From contig CAMDVD010000040.1 in the NCBI GenBank assembly GCA_945878115.1, forward strand, positions 1 through 37,776: 37,776 nucleotides of DNA, written 5' to 3'. Positions 7,792 to 17,426 of this stretch are shown piece after piece. Under the pieces are notes generated by a model, which worked only from the letters and a program-made list of their open reading frames with translations, had not been told where the DNA came from and did no database searches. A program made the translations under genes and the position numbers. The first letter of the stretch is position 1. Each line of letters begins with the position of its first letter. The DNA comes from Chitinophaga pinensis. GTDB lineage: Bacteria > Bacteroidota > Bacteroidia > Chitinophagales > Chitinophagaceae.

Positions 7792-9159
7792 ATGAAAATT
7801 TCCAAAGCCGTACAATTGGTAAGATATTATAAACAATTCTTTCCCTTTCGTATCAATTTTATTTTGTTTTTACTGGCTATTATTTTTATTGCAAAATGGG
7901 TAAAGAGTTTACGAATAGAAACAAGTTCATTTTTCGGTATCACCTTATTGATGGTGAAGATCGCTTTGTTTTTCTGTGGTACATTGGTTGCTATTTCTTT
8001 CTTGTCTGCATTTATTTGTTGGCTACATTTTATGCTTTCTTCTTCATCGAATAAACAACAAGCTGTGGACGTGCGTATGCAAACACCCAATTCACAACTT
8101 GCGATGTTGCAAATTATCTGTAAGCTTCCTTTCGCATTGAAGCCAGCCTTGGGTTTTGTGAAAATGAAGTTGATGTATGATCAAGAATTGCTAACGGATA
8201 AATTAATCATCGCCAATAGATTGAAACAACAATTTATCCCTTTTCGCTCAGGGCTTGCGAGTAACAATAACTTAATACTAGATGATATCAAAGAATATCA
8301 TTTTTCTAAAGCCATTGTATTTTTTGAAGACATGTTGCAATTTTTTTCTTTTGCCGTTGCAGTCGATTTGAATCAAACTATTTTTAATTTACCTGTTTCT
8401 GTTTTGGCCGATGCTGTGGAAACTACACCTAAAAAAACAGAAGAGGAATTGATTCGGATAGAACAAATTCGAAAAGTAGAAGGTGAATATTTGAATTATA
8501 AAAAATTTGAAAGCTCAGATGATGTAAGGCGTATTGTATGGAAAATTTTTGCCAAGAATAAAGAATTGGTGGTTAGAATTCCAGAAATCATGGATCCATT
8601 TGCTTCCCATATTTATTTGTATGCCAGCTTTTATAACCATACTGATTTTGCGCTATATCCTGCGTACCAACAAGTTTTTTTAAACCGGTATAAAAATTTT
8701 GTATGGAGTTTATACGATGTATTGCATGCAAAAAATTTTGAAGTTCGCTATGTGCCGGATCAAATACATCATGCTCCAGCTTTAGTATCAAACCTTACAC
8801 AGTATAGTATTGCAGTGTCTAATTGGCATCAAGATATGTCCTTGCGTGATTATATAAAACCGCAATTGGCGAGTGTAATCTGTTTGCATTCTTTTTCAGA
8901 TGTACAAGATCTAAACGCCTTACTTTCTTCTGTAGACACTAATACTTCTTTTTATTTTATTCGATTAAGTACAGACCTAAAAAGTAATTATATATTGAAT
9001 TTTTTCAGCCGATTATTTTTTCGTCCAGCGACAGATACTTTAACGCCATTAAAATCTAAATGGGCTTTCCATACTTTAAAGTTTCAATTACTTCGGAATG
9101 AAAAATTACTTTTACAAAACTTCAAGAAAAATAATATCCCAGTGGAAGTCATTTCATGA
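7792..9159 (+). CDS. DUF58 domain-containing membrane protein
   Basis: A 455-aa protein with two N-terminal membrane helices (about residues 15-35 and 50-75) and a DUF58 region, the conserved partner of MoxR ATPases. The family marker is FESSDDVRRIVWKIFAKN near residue 240, corresponding to the usual G-D-x-x-R-x-I-x-W-K pattern; here the Gly is replaced by Ser. A vWA-like part follows to the C-terminus. The exact role is not known; in related operons it is thought to work with MoxR and the transglutaminase-like protein at the envelope. ATG 7792 (MKISKAVQ) is preferred to a TTG 51 bases earlier. The stop overlaps the next start as ATGA, so translation is coupled. Confidence 0.85.
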   Translation: MKISKAVQLVRYYKQFFPFRINFILFLLAIIFIAKWVKSLRIETSSFFGITLLMVKIALFFCGTLVAISFLSAFICWLHFMLSSSSNKQQAVDVRMQTPNSQLAMLQIICKLPFALKPALGFVKMKLMYDQELLTDKLIIANRLKQQFIPFRSGLASNNNLILDDIKEYHFSKAIVFFEDMLQFFSFAVAVDLNQTIFNLPVSVLADAVETTPKKTEEELIRIEQIRKVEGEYLNYKKFESSDDVRRIVWKIFAKNKELVVRIPEIMDPFASHIYLYASFYNHTDFALYPAYQQVFLNRYKNFVWSLYDVLHAKNFEVRYVPDQIHHAPALVSNLTQYSIAVSNWHQDMSLRDYIKPQLASVICLHSFSDVQDLNALLSSVDTNTSFYFIRLSTDLKSNYILNFFSRLFFRPATDTLTPLKSKWAFHTLKFQLLRNEKLLLQNFKKNNIPVEVIS

Positions 9160-11768
9160 AAACCATAAAACACATATCATCCCTTCGTTTTCTGGCGCAA
9201 ATTGTATTTCTACTTTTGCCAACCAGCTTGATTGTTTTTTTTGCCTTATGGAATAGCAACCAATACTTTTCTGTTTTGCAAGAACAATGGAAAACACTTG
9301 GTATTTATTTTTCTGTTGGCATGTTACTTGCCTTTTTTATTTACCAATTTCGATTAAGATTTATACCTAGTTTTTGTGTACTGATTTTTTTATTATTTAG
9401 CGGATATAAGATTTTAGATAATTATGCAATTGGAGAATTTGATAGTTTTTTTATCACCATTCAATACCTGTCATTCGCCTATTTATTTTGTGTCGGTTGG
9501 GTATGTGGTTGGGGTTTACAAAGGATAAGATTCTTTCCTATCTTGCTTTCTAGCGTTTTGTTGCTGATATGTATTATCATCATTTCAAAAACTGGCTTGC
9601 TCACTGTAAGTAAATTATTGCAGTATTTGACGCCCGTTGTTTTGTATAGTGTTTATATAGTGTATACCACCGAAGCACTTCGAAATAAAGAAAAGGCGGA
9701 TAGACGTTTTTGGTATTTATTTACTGGTCGATTGATTTTATTTTGTGCTTTATTAGGTATGTTATTTGGCGGTATTGTGTATTTACTTTACCCTGAAATA
9801 CAAGATCGAGTGGAAGAATATGGCGGGCAAGGTAAAGAAGGTGAAAATCAAATGTTGCAAACAAAAAAAGATGGGACGGTAGAAAATAAAGAGTCCATGG
9901 GTTTAGGTTCTTCAAACAATAGAAATAAAAATCCTGAACCATTATTTTGTGCGCATATAGAAAACTATTTACCAGGAACAGAAATTCCTAACCCTTTATA
10001 CCTTACTTCATTTCATTTTACAAAATATGATTCCTTAACAGAAACCTTTGAACGAGATACAAATTTTGTATACAATGATGAATTTGTTCCCGACCCATCC
10101 AAGTTATTATTGTATAGCACGTATGTGGATAGTAGTAAAATGAAATACGCTTTTGGGGCGAAGAATAAGAGAACAGTGGAAGTGGAAATTTATAAAAAAC
10201 GGTTGTCTAAAACTGCTTTTATTGCACCTAGTACCGCTTTTTTTGTACAGCCCATCACGGTTGAAAAAGCGTATCAAAAAGAATTTTCTTCCGCATATAG
10301 AAGTAAATCTTATGTGTCTGATTTAAATAGTGCTTACTTTATCTATAACTCTGAAGATCCTGCTATTAGGCACTTTCAGGAACAACGATTTGAGGTATTA
10401 CGCAAAGCAAAAGGGTATGAAGACATAGATCAACGATTCATGCAATATTATACGCAGTTCCCTTCGGATGGCAAATACGCACCCATCAAATTATTAGCGG
10501 ATAGTATTGCCATGCACAAACAAAGTACGATAGATAAAATATTAGGCGTACGGGATTATTTTTTACAAAGGAATGCATTGGGCGAAAAGGTATTTGCTTA
10601 TTCTGATAATCCAGGTATTCCAGGATTACCTTCTGCTTCTAAATTGACGTATTTTTTATTTGAAAGTAAGAAGGGCTATTGCGCATATTATGCTGGTGCA
10701 ACCGTATTTTTATTGCGGTCTATGCATATTCCATGTCGTGTGGTTACTGGATTTTTAACTGTAGATAGAAGCGATAAAAACAAAGGTTGGTATTGGTTTT
10801 ATGAAGATCAATCCCATGGTTGGGTTCAAGTTTATTTTCCTGAATATGGTTGGATAGATTTTGATACCACGGTTGGAAATGATGATGCACAACAGTCGCC
10901 TACACCGGATGGTACACCGCCTTTGCAACCACCTAAGCCTTTGTTGGCAATGAGTGCCAAAATAATATCGGTAGATACTTTACGGAAATTAGCGGAGATA
11001 CATATGCAGCATATGTTGTATAAAGATGTGGAGTATACGCAACTCGATGAAAATATTTCTGTTGATGTACAAGTTGCTACCATTTGGAAAGATAGTTTGC
11101 AAGTTCCTATTCAATCTTTACACAAAGGAGATGATGTGATGCTTGTTTCTTTTGCAGAAAAATTAAAATCATTTAAGCCTGAAAAAACAGCGAAAGAATT
11201 GCTATCAAAATTTCCAACACCTGTGCCAATCGATGAAGTATACTTTTTAGATTTGAAGAAAGAGGAAAAGAAGAAAGCACTGGAGAAGCCAACAATAGAA
11301 AGACCATTTACCTATTACATACGAACCGCCTTTGGGGTGTTATTACTTCTCTTCATCTGTATTTTTACGATTCCGTTTTGGACATTTACTTATTTTAAGT
11401 ATCGCATGAAATCCAGTAAGGATAGCAAGCAAAAGGCTTATTACGCTTATAAAGCAGCTACTTTTTTATTACATCAATTGCAAGTCGCTCGATTGCAAAC
11501 AACACCTTTGCAATATGCGCAACAAATTGTAGATCGAAGATTTGGAACTCAATATTCTGCCTTCATGATCGTATTTTTAAAAGCAAAATATGCGAATCAA
11601 CTATTGAATGAAGCAGACAAACAAGTGATCCATTCTTTTTATGCACCATTCCAAAAGAAGGTGAAATTCCATTTCAAACCATTTACACGATTTGTAAAAT
11701 TCTTAAATCTGAATACCTTTATTCATTATTTTCTGTTGCCTCCGCCAGAACAAAATTCAAAACTATGA
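9156..11768 (+). CDS. Transglutaminase-like (TgpA/DUF3488-type) membrane protein
   Basis: An 870-aa integral membrane protein. Five or six membrane helices occupy residues 15-215. A large extracytoplasmic part holds a transglutaminase-like core, then comes one more helix near 725-745 and a cytosolic tail. The catalytic triad is visible: Cys near 509 in KKGYCAYYAG, His near 554 in SHGWVQVYFP, and Asp at 568 or 570 in WIDFDTT. The layout is that of TgpA-like proteins found beside MoxR and DUF58. The enzymatic substrate is unknown; cell-envelope proteins are likely. It is joined to both neighbours by 4-base ATGA overlaps, so the three genes are one operon. Confidence 0.9.
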   Translation: MKTIKHISSLRFLAQIVFLLLPTSLIVFFALWNSNQYFSVLQEQWKTLGIYFSVGMLLAFFIYQFRLRFIPSFCVLIFLLFSGYKILDNYAIGEFDSFFITIQYLSFAYLFCVGWVCGWGLQRIRFFPILLSSVLLLICIIIISKTGLLTVSKLLQYLTPVVLYSVYIVYTTEALRNKEKADRRFWYLFTGRLILFCALLGMLFGGIVYLLYPEIQDRVEEYGGQGKEGENQMLQTKKDGTVENKESMGLGSSNNRNKNPEPLFCAHIENYLPGTEIPNPLYLTSFHFTKYDSLTETFERDTNFVYNDEFVPDPSKLLLYSTYVDSSKMKYAFGAKNKRTVEVEIYKKRLSKTAFIAPSTAFFVQPITVEKAYQKEFSSAYRSKSYVSDLNSAYFIYNSEDPAIRHFQEQRFEVLRKAKGYEDIDQRFMQYYTQFPSDGKYAPIKLLADSIAMHKQSTIDKILGVRDYFLQRNALGEKVFAYSDNPGIPGLPSASKLTYFLFESKKGYCAYYAGATVFLLRSMHIPCRVVTGFLTVDRSDKNKGWYWFYEDQSHGWVQVYFPEYGWIDFDTTVGNDDAQQSPTPDGTPPLQPPKPLLAMSAKIISVDTLRKLAEIHMQHMLYKDVEYTQLDENISVDVQVATIWKDSLQVPIQSLHKGDDVMLVSFAEKLKSFKPEKTAKELLSKFPTPVPIDEVYFLDLKKEEKKKALEKPTIERPFTYYIRTAFGVLLLLFICIFTIPFWTFTYFKYRMKSSKDSKQKAYYAYKAATFLLHQLQVARLQTTPLQYAQQIVDRRFGTQYSAFMIVFLKAKYANQLLNEADKQVIHSFYAPFQKKVKFHFKPFTRFVKFLNLNTFIHYFLLPPPEQNSKL

Positions 11769-12751
11769 TAGATACTATGCCCAATGAATCTGTAATCACT
11801 TTTAGCCAAAAAATTGAAAAGCTAATTACGAATATGGAACTTGTGATACAGGGAAAAAGACCGCAAATCAAACAAGTTATTACCTGCTTATTAGCGAAAG
11901 GACATATATTAATGGAAGATAATCCTGGGACAGGAAAAACGGTTTTGGCTCGAACCCTTGCTGGGTCTATAGCAGGAGAGGGTAGTGCAGATGCTATTTT
12001 TAAGCGCATACAATTTACGCCAGATTTATTGCCGATGGATTTGTTGGGTACACATGTTTTTGATGATGTTCGAAAGGAATTTATTTTTAAGAAAGGACCT
12101 TTGTTTTGTAATATTTTATTGGCGGATGAAATTAATCGCGCTTCTCCAAAAGTGCAAAGTGCATTATTGGAATGTATGGCTGAGCATCAAATTACGATGG
12201 GAGAAAACACGTATGCTTTAGAGAAATTGTTTTTTGCCATAGCTACCCAGAATCCAATTGAGATGGAAGGAACTTATCCATTACCAAGTGCCCAGCTTGA
12301 TCGTTTCTTCATGAAAGTGTATTTCGGATATGTGGAAGAAGAAACAGAAATCGCTATTTATAAATCCTATATTCAAATTCAACAGCACTTAGAAAAAATA
12401 AAGCAAGTGCTTAGCATGCAAGATATTTTAGACTTGCAAGAAGAAGCGGAGCTTGTGTTTGTGCATGATGAAATTATACAATCGGTTTCTAATTTGGTGC
12501 GTGCAACCCGCGCCCATGAAGGAATATCCGTAGGTGCATCTACACGAAGTGGCATAACGTTTATCAAATGTTTGAAAGCAAATGCATTGGTTAATGGACG
12601 TAGTTTTGTGATTGAAGATGATATGCAAGAAATTGCAGTGGCAGTTTTAGATCATCGTTTGGTGTACAAAAATAAAGAAGCAAGACAAACTGTATTGAAA
12701 CAATTACTGTCTAGAGAAATGGATAGATTGAGCAAACTGAAATTGCATTAA
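11765..12751 (+). CDS. MoxR family AAA+ ATPase
   Basis: A 328-aa cytosolic AAA+ ATPase of the MoxR family, chaperone-like proteins for maturation of envelope or metal-containing complexes. The Walker A motif is DNPGTGKT near residues 52-59 and Walker B is NILLADEINRASPKVQSALL near 116-135. The sensor region reads ATQNPIEMEGTYPLPSAQLD, a diagnostic MoxR stretch. The length is standard. It is the last gene of the DUF58-transglutaminase-MoxR operon, whereas MoxR is often first in such clusters. The start overlaps the previous stop by four bases. Confidence 0.95.
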   Translation: MIDTMPNESVITFSQKIEKLITNMELVIQGKRPQIKQVITCLLAKGHILMEDNPGTGKTVLARTLAGSIAGEGSADAIFKRIQFTPDLLPMDLLGTHVFDDVRKEFIFKKGPLFCNILLADEINRASPKVQSALLECMAEHQITMGENTYALEKLFFAIATQNPIEMEGTYPLPSAQLDRFFMKVYFGYVEEETEIAIYKSYIQIQQHLEKIKQVLSMQDILDLQEEAELVFVHDEIIQSVSNLVRATRAHEGISVGASTRSGITFIKCLKANALVNGRSFVIEDDMQEIAVAVLDHRLVYKNKEARQTVLKQLLSREMDRLSKLKLH

Positions 12752-12819
12752 TTGTTGAAAAAACATAAGTTAGTCTACTCCACAAAAACTGATTTCCTAA
12801 TTCAAAAAATAAAAATTTA

Positions 12820-12919
12820 ATGAACTTAAAAAATATGCGTATTCCTTTGCCTCTTTGTATGTATTGGAAAATTTGTTAGCGCTCAAGATATTACTGGACA
12901 ATGGAATGGTCAAATTAAA
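12820..12919 (+). other. Frameshifted leader of the alpha/beta hydrolase
   Basis: ATG 12820 opens MNLK, and after the A-run (12828-12833) the signal peptide continues only in another frame. With five A's instead of six, it reads MNLKICVFLC and runs to a SAQ cleavage site directly before the mature domain. This is either a sequencing or assembly slip in a homopolymer, or a true mutation or phase-variable site. Confidence 0.7.
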
Positions 12920-14206
12920 TTGCAAGGCGTTCAATTGAGAGTTGTGTTTAATATTGTAAAGACCAGTGATGCATATTCTTCTACCATGACTAGCCCTGAC
13001 CAAAGCCCTAAGCCAGTACCATTTACAAAAACTATTTTCGAAAATAATATCTTGACCTTGGAAATGCCTTCCTATAAAATCAAATATATTGGCGAATGGA
13101 AAGGCAACAAGTTAGTTGGAGATTTTGAACAATCTGGTCATAAATTCCCATTAGAGTTATCTAGAGAGCTTATAGAAAAAGAGCAGATAAAGAGGCCACA
13201 AGAACCTAAGAAACCTTATCCTTATCGTTCGGAGGATATTACTTTTGAGAATAAGGAAGCTAAGGTAGCATTGGCTGGAACATTGACTATGCCTAACGTT
13301 GGTAATAATTTTCCTGTTGTCGTTTTAATAACAGGAAGTGGTCCGCAAAATAGAGATGAAGAAATACTTGGACATAAACCCTTTCTTTTTATTGCAGATT
13401 ATCTTACAAAAAATGGAATAGCTGTTCTGCGTTACGATGATAGAGGTACTGGCAAATCTACTGGTGATTTTAAAACCTCGACTTCAGCTGATTTTGAAAA
13501 AGATGCACAAGCTGCAGTGGATTATCTATACACAAGAGCAGAAATAAATAAGCAAAAAATTGGTTTGATGGGACATAGTGAAGGTGGTGAAATAGCGCCT
13601 ATGCTTGCGTCAAAAAACAAAGAAATAAATTTCATTGTATTACTTGCTGGTCCGGGCATGTCAGGAAGTAAGTTGATGTTGTTGCAAGAAGAAAAGATTG
13701 CAAAAGCTTCTGGTAGTTCTGAAAGTGAAATTCAAAAAACACGACACATTAATAGTGGTGTATTTGATATCGTAATGAAGGAAAGTGATATGGAGAAAAT
13801 GAAAATACAGATAAAAGAGTATTTGAATACGGTAAAGAATTTTCCAGAAGGAACGAATGCAGATGAATATGGAAAACTCATCATCCAACAAGTTGCAACA
13901 CCATGGATGAAATATTTTCTAGCATTAGATCCAAGTCAATTTTTACAAAAAGTGAAATGCCCTGTATTGGCTGTCAATGGTGCAATGGATTTGCAAGTAC
14001 CTTCGAAGGAGAATTTAAATGCCATTCAGCTTGCACTAGAAAAAAATGAAAATAAAAAGGTAACCGTAAAAGAATATCCCAACCTGAATCATTTATTTCA
14101 AGAATGCAAAACTGGTTTGCCTGATGAATATGCGACTATAGAACAAACCTTTTCTGAAGATGTGATGCATGATGTATTGGCTTGGATAAATGGGGTGGTG
14201 AAGTAG
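12920..14206 (+). CDS. Secreted alpha/beta hydrolase (signal peptide out of frame)
   Basis: An esterase/dienelactone-hydrolase-like alpha/beta hydrolase with an N-terminal beta-rich domain. Numbered from the TTG at 12920, the catalytic residues are Ser near 220 in GHSEGGE, Asp near 357 in GAMDLQVP and His near 391 in NLNHLF. GSGPQNRDEE and DDRGTGKSTGDF precede them. The frame is open upstream to 12830 and reads ICVFLCLFVCIGKFVSAQD and then TGQWNGQIKLQG. This is a clear signal peptide plus mature start, but it has no ATG. An ATG at 12820 (MNLK) is one base out of frame across six A's at 12828-12833. Dropping one A joins them, so the true gene is probably 12820-14206, with the listed start being only the formal one. 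It lies 69 bp after MoxR and may or may not belong to that operon. Confidence 0.85.
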   Translation: MQGVQLRVVFNIVKTSDAYSSTMTSPDQSPKPVPFTKTIFENNILTLEMPSYKIKYIGEWKGNKLVGDFEQSGHKFPLELSRELIEKEQIKRPQEPKKPYPYRSEDITFENKEAKVALAGTLTMPNVGNNFPVVVLITGSGPQNRDEEILGHKPFLFIADYLTKNGIAVLRYDDRGTGKSTGDFKTSTSADFEKDAQAAVDYLYTRAEINKQKIGLMGHSEGGEIAPMLASKNKEINFIVLLAGPGMSGSKLMLLQEEKIAKASGSSESEIQKTRHINSGVFDIVMKESDMEKMKIQIKEYLNTVKNFPEGTNADEYGKLIIQQVATPWMKYFLALDPSQFLQKVKCPVLAVNGAMDLQVPSKENLNAIQLALEKNENKKVTVKEYPNLNHLFQECKTGLPDEYATIEQTFSEDVMHDVLAWINGVVK

Positions 14207-14213
14207 AACCTTC

Positions 14214-14240
14214 AAATGGGGATGACCATTTAATTTTTGA
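14214..14240 (+). terminator. Weak terminator after the alpha/beta hydrolase
   Basis: AAATGG (14214-14219) and CCATTT (14226-14231) can pair with a 6-base loop and are followed by AATTTTT. The stem is short and AT-rich, so the call is weak. It lies between two convergent genes. Confidence 0.35.
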
Positions 14241-14303
14241 CTCCTTTCTGTTAGAAATGCATAGAAAAGGGCTACCTGAAATGTATAGATTCTTACCATC
14301 ATC

Positions 14304-15503
14304 CTAAATCTCCCGCACAGCAGCAATTCCTGGTAATACCTTGCCTTCAAAGTATTCAAGTAATGCGCCTCCACCAGTACTCACAAAGGAAACTTGATCT
14401 ACCAAATGGAACTTGTTGATAGCAGCAACTGAATCGCCACCACCTATTAATGAAAAAGCGCCTTGTGTAGTTGCTTCTGCAATGGCTTCAGCAATGGCTT
14501 TTGTTCCATGTTGGAATTTCTCCATTTCAAAAACACCCATAGGTCCATTCCACAAAATTGTTTTAGATTGTTTTATTGTGTTACTAAATAAGGTAATGGA
14601 TTTATCGCCAATATCTAAACCCATCCAGGCTTCTGGAATGGCGTCATTATCTACTATTTGCGTATTCGCATCTGCTGCAAATTTATCCGCAACTACACTG
14701 TCAACAGGTAATAATAATTGTACGCCTTTTGCTTTGGCTTTTTGTATCAGTTTATTTGCTAAATCCAGTCTATCCAGCTCACAAAGAGAAGAACCAATTT
14801 CATTGCCTTGCGCTTTCAAAAAAGTATAGGCCATACCACCGCCAATAATTATATTGTCTGCTCTATCCATGAGCATTTCAATAATCAATATTTTATCACT
14901 CACTTTGGCACCACCAATTATTGCAGTAAAAGGTTTCTCTGCATGCAACATTATTTTTTCAGCATTTGCCACTTCTGCATCCATAAGGATACCAAACATT
15001 TTCTCAGTAGGGGCGAAGAACTGTGCTATTACTGCAGTTGAGGCATGTGCTCTATGTGCTGTGCCAAATGCATCATTGACATATACATTACCTAACTTGG
15101 AAAGTTTTTCTGCGAAGTCAATATCTCCTTTTTCTTCTTCTTTGTAAAACCGTAGATTTTCTAATAGTAAAACTTCTCCTGCTTGTAAATTGGCAGCACC
15201 TTGAATTGCTTCTTCGCCGATACAATCATTTGCAAAATGAACACTTCGTCCATCCAATAGTTTTATCAAATGAGATAAAATATGTCGTAGTGAATATTTG
15301 TCATTGGGGCCATCTTTTGGTCTACCCAAATGCGACATAATAATAACGCTTCCTCCATCTTGTACTATTTTTTCAATTGTCGGTATAGACGCACGCATAC
15401 GAGTATCATCTGTAATCTCAAATTTGTCATTTAAGGGCACATTAAAATCAACGCGGACTAAGGCTTTTTTGCCGGCGAAAGAATAGGATGTAAAGGTTGA
15501 CAT
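14304..15503 (-). CDS. pgk: Phosphoglycerate kinase
   Basis: Glycolytic enzyme that transfers phosphate from 1,3-bisphosphoglycerate to ADP, in the cytosol. The 399-aa length is normal. [13 protein letters not shown] near residues 13-25 and SHLGRPK near 57-63 are the substrate-binding part. The hinge and nucleotide side show [30 protein letters not shown] and the late GGGDSVAA. It starts at ATG 15503 ([16 protein letters not shown]). It lies downstream of gap on the same strand with a small gene between them, which keeps two consecutive glycolytic steps together. Confidence 0.97.
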   Translation of the reverse strand: MSTFTSYSFAGKKALVRVDFNVPLNDKFEITDDTRMRASIPTIEKIVQDGGSVIIMSHLGRPKDGPNDKYSLRHILSHLIKLLDGRSVHFANDCIGEEAIQGAANLQAGEVLLLENLRFYKEEEKGDIDFAEKLSKLGNVYVNDAFGTAHRAHASTAVIAQFFAPTEKMFGILMDAEVANAEKIMLHAEKPFTAIIGGAKVSDKILIIEMLMDRADNIIIGGGMAYTFLKAQGNEIGSSLCELDRLDLANKLIQKAKAKGVQLLLPVDSVVADKFAADANTQIVDNDAIPEAWMGLDIGDKSITLFSNTIKQSKTILWNGPMGVFEMEKFQHGTKAIAEAIAEATTQGAFSLIGGGDSVAAINKFHLVDQVSFVSTGGGALLEYFEGKVLPGIAAVREI

Positions 15504-15522
15504 AGGAAATAAAATTTTGGCG

Positions 15523-15530
15523 CGAAAGTA
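15523..15530 (-). promoter_or_regulatory. Possible -7 element of the pgk promoter
   Basis: On the minus strand TACTTTCG differs from TAnnTTTG at one base and lies 20 bp before the pgk ATG. The -33 region is not clear. The same TACTTTCG occurs before rpoC. Confidence 0.35.
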
Positions 15531-15577
15531 AGGTGAAGTAGCAGAAAATAATAATTTTACACTTTTTGTTTGTTCAC

Positions 15578-15982
15578 TTATTTTGATTCAAGTTTTGTAT
15601 TCTTTAATTCAGATTTCATTTTCTCTTCTTTCATTTTCTCTTCTGCTTTTTCCCTTTTTTTATTCTCATTATATAACTTGTATTGAGCAGCATTTAGGAT
15701 TTTTTTATACTCTGTTTCCCTCAATTTTTGAACAATATCCTTTTGTTTCTTCTTTGATTTTTTATCCGGATCTTTTGCTGCATAAGTGGCTATACTTTGG
15801 TATACTTTTAAGTTGGTGGAGTATATCATCGTTTCTTGTTCCTTAGACAGTTTTAGAGTGGTGACCATTTCTGAAGTTTTCGCACGTGCTTTTTCTTCAG
15901 GTGATTTTTTTAGTTTGTCTTGTGCTAATAATGACAAGGTCAATAAGCAGATTGTGCAAAGGGAAATGAAAAATTTGTTCAT
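15578..15982 (-). CDS. Small secreted lysine-rich protein (Spy/CpxP-like?)
   Basis: A 134-aa protein with a clear signal peptide ([20 protein letters not shown], cleavage before QDK). The mature part is rich in Lys and Glu and almost wholly helical. It has [20 protein letters not shown] followed by a coiled stretch and a highly charged tail. The pattern "T..M...L.LS.EQ" resembles small periplasmic Spy/CpxP-like or DUF4890-type proteins of Bacteroidota; I do not claim this firmly. It lies between gap and pgk on the same strand but looks independent, since gap has a strong terminator just before it. Confidence 0.75.
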   Translation of the reverse strand: MNKFFISLCTICLLTLSLLAQDKLKKSPEEKARAKTSEMVTTLKLSKEQETMIYSTNLKVYQSIATYAAKDPDKKSKKKQKDIVQKLRETEYKKILNAAQYKLYNENKKREKAEEKMKEEKMKSELKNTKLESK

Positions 15983-16025
15983 GTTATTTTAATTTAGGAT
16001 TTTGTAAATGTAGATAAAAAAATAA

Positions 16026-16050
16026 AAAGCCCTTCTATAGGAAGGGCTTT
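16026..16050 (-). terminator. Rho-independent terminator of gap
   Basis: AAAGCCCTTC and GAAGGGCTTT form a perfect 10-bp stem with a TATAG loop. On the minus strand it is followed by TTATTTTTTT. It lies 26 bp past the gap stop codon. Confidence 0.9.
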
Positions 16051-16075
16051 CATTATAATTTATTAATTCTTCAAA

Positions 16076-17086
16076 TTAAGAGATCTTATTAGCGAAATAA
16101 TGTAAAGTGCGTACCAATTGACTTACATAACTATTTTCATTGTCGTACCAAGCTACAGTTTTAACTAATTGCGCATCGCCAACAGTCATTACTTTAGTTT
16201 GGGTTGCATCAAATAAGGAACCGAATTTGGTGCCAATGACATCGGTGCTTACAATTTCATCTTCAGTATAACCATAGCTTTCATTAGATGCGGCTTTCAT
16301 TACGGCATTGATTTCTTCTGCACTTACTTTTTTATTAAGTATGACAGTTAGTTCAGTTAATGAACCAGTGATGGTAGGTACACGTTGTGCACTTCCGTCT
16401 AATTTACCTTTTAATTCTGGTAATACTAGGCCAATTGCTTTTGCAGCACCAGTACTATTCGGAACAATATTTGCTGCAGCTGCGCGACCTCTACGTAAAT
16501 CATTTTTTTGATGTGGCGCATCCAAGGTATTTTGATCATTGGTATACGCGTGAATGGTAGTCATGATACCTGTTACAATACCATAATTGTCATTCAATGC
16601 TTTTGCCATTGGCGCCAAGCAATTGGTTGTGCAAGAAGCGCAGGAGATAACAGTTTCAGTGCCATCTAAAATATCATGATTTACATTAAATACTACTGTT
16701 TTTAAATCACCAGTTGCAGGCGCTGAAATAACAACACGTTTTGCTCCAGCTGTGATATGAGCCATTGCTTTGTCTTTATCGGTAAAAAAACCAGTGCACT
16801 CTAAAACCACATCCACTTCATGCGCACCCCATGGAATTTGTGCTGGATCTTTTTGGGCATATATTTTTATTTCATTTCCTTCTACTTGAATAGCATTTTC
16901 TGTGCTTGTAACTTGATGTTCAAATCTACCTTGTGCAGAATCATACTTTAGAAGATGAGCTAATGTGGCTGGGCTTGTCAAATCATTGATAGCTACTACA
17001 TCGATTCCTTCCATGTTATAAATTTGGCGATAAACCAGGCGACCGATACGGCCAAATCCATTGATTGCGACTTTGATTGTGCTCAT
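16076..17086 (-). CDS. gap: Glyceraldehyde-3-phosphate dehydrogenase, type I
   Basis: Oxidises and phosphorylates glyceraldehyde 3-phosphate to 1,3-bisphosphoglycerate with NAD+. The Rossmann start is [14 protein letters not shown], Asp35 in INDL favours NAD over NADP, and the catalytic motif SCASCTTNC puts the active Cys at 152. The motif [20 protein letters not shown] and the C-terminal [13 protein letters not shown] are standard. The 336-aa length is normal. It has its own promoter upstream and a strong terminator downstream, so it is probably monocistronic. Its upstream region is shared with the divergent tRNA-Glu. Confidence 0.97.
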   Translation of the reverse strand: MSTIKVAINGFGRIGRLVYRQIYNMEGIDVVAINDLTSPATLAHLLKYDSAQGRFEHQVTSTENAIQVEGNEIKIYAQKDPAQIPWGAHEVDVVLECTGFFTDKDKAMAHITAGAKRVVISAPATGDLKTVVFNVNHDILDGTETVISCASCTTNCLAPMAKALNDNYGIVTGIMTTIHAYTNDQNTLDAPHQKNDLRRGRAAAANIVPNSTGAAKAIGLVLPELKGKLDGSAQRVPTITGSLTELTVILNKKVSAEEINAVMKAASNESYGYTEDEIVSTDVIGTKFGSLFDATQTKVMTVGDAQLVKTVAWYDNENSYVSQLVRTLHYFANKIS

Positions 17087-17117
17087 TTTTTTATTGTTTA
17101 AGTTTTTAAAAGTGATG

Positions 17118-17149
17118 CAAAAGTAAGCATCACAAATGGCATTAACAAT
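17118..17149 (-). promoter_or_regulatory. Promoter of gap
   Basis: Read on the minus strand: ATTG, 20 bp, TACTTTTG, close to the Bacteroidota consensus TTTG-N20-TAnnTTTG. The -7 element ends 32 bp before the ATG, giving a leader of about 25 nt. Confidence 0.6.
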
Positions 17150-17176
17150 GATGATTTTGAAATAGAATGATAAATT

Positions 17177-17208
17177 TTTGCTAAATAAAAATAAGTATCC
17201 TACATTTG
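17177..17208 (+). promoter_or_regulatory. Promoter of tRNA-Glu
   Basis: TTTG (17177-17180), 20 bp, then TACATTTG (17201-17208) is a perfect match to the Bacteroidota housekeeping consensus. The predicted start lies about 10 bp before the mature tRNA. Confidence 0.75.
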
Positions 17209-17226
17209 CGCCTCGTTAAACAAAAC

Positions 17227-17298
17227 GCCGCGTTGGTCAATCGGTTAAGACGCCTCCCTTTCACGGAGGAATGACGAGTTCGACTCTCGTACGTGGTA
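17227..17298 (+). tRNA. tRNA-Glu (anticodon TTC)
   Basis: The cloverleaf can be drawn by hand. The acceptor stem is GCCGCGT with ACGTGGT (two G-U pairs). The D stem is GTC/GAC, and the anticodon arm is CCTCC-CTTTCAC-GGAGG with TTC in the loop. The T arm is ACGAG-TTCGACT-CTCGT. CCA is not encoded. The G-U pair at the end of the acceptor stem is slightly unusual but the rest is sound. The tRNA has an excellent promoter and is followed at once by the hairpin repeat of the nuclease cassette. Confidence 0.88.
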
Positions 17299-17426
17299 CA
17301 AAAAATCAGAGTGAGAAACAGAGCGAGAGCGATGTTCGAGCTCTGATTTTTTTTCTCGCTCTCACTCTGTTTCTCGTCTGTTTCTCGTTCTCTGAGAATT
17401 TGATTAGTGAATACCTTACAATTTCA
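17296..17426 (+). repeat. Cassette-flanking hairpin repeat, copy 1 (at tRNA-Glu 3' end)
   Basis: From GTACAAAAAATCAGAGTGAG onward about 80 bp are identical to 19329-19409. After a small variable part, CTTGATTAGTGAATACC-type text matches again. The element folds on itself: AATCAGAG pairs with CTCTGATT, which is followed by eight T's, and a second arm pairs CAGAGTGAG with CTCACTCTG. It may work as the terminator of the tRNA. It overlaps the last three bases of the tRNA, as an attachment-site duplicate would. Confidence 0.85.

Noticed and set aside
7614-7832. Short frame overlapping the start of the DUF58 gene
   Set aside because: It covers dispersed repeat text and the first codons of DUF58 in another frame; nothing supports a product.
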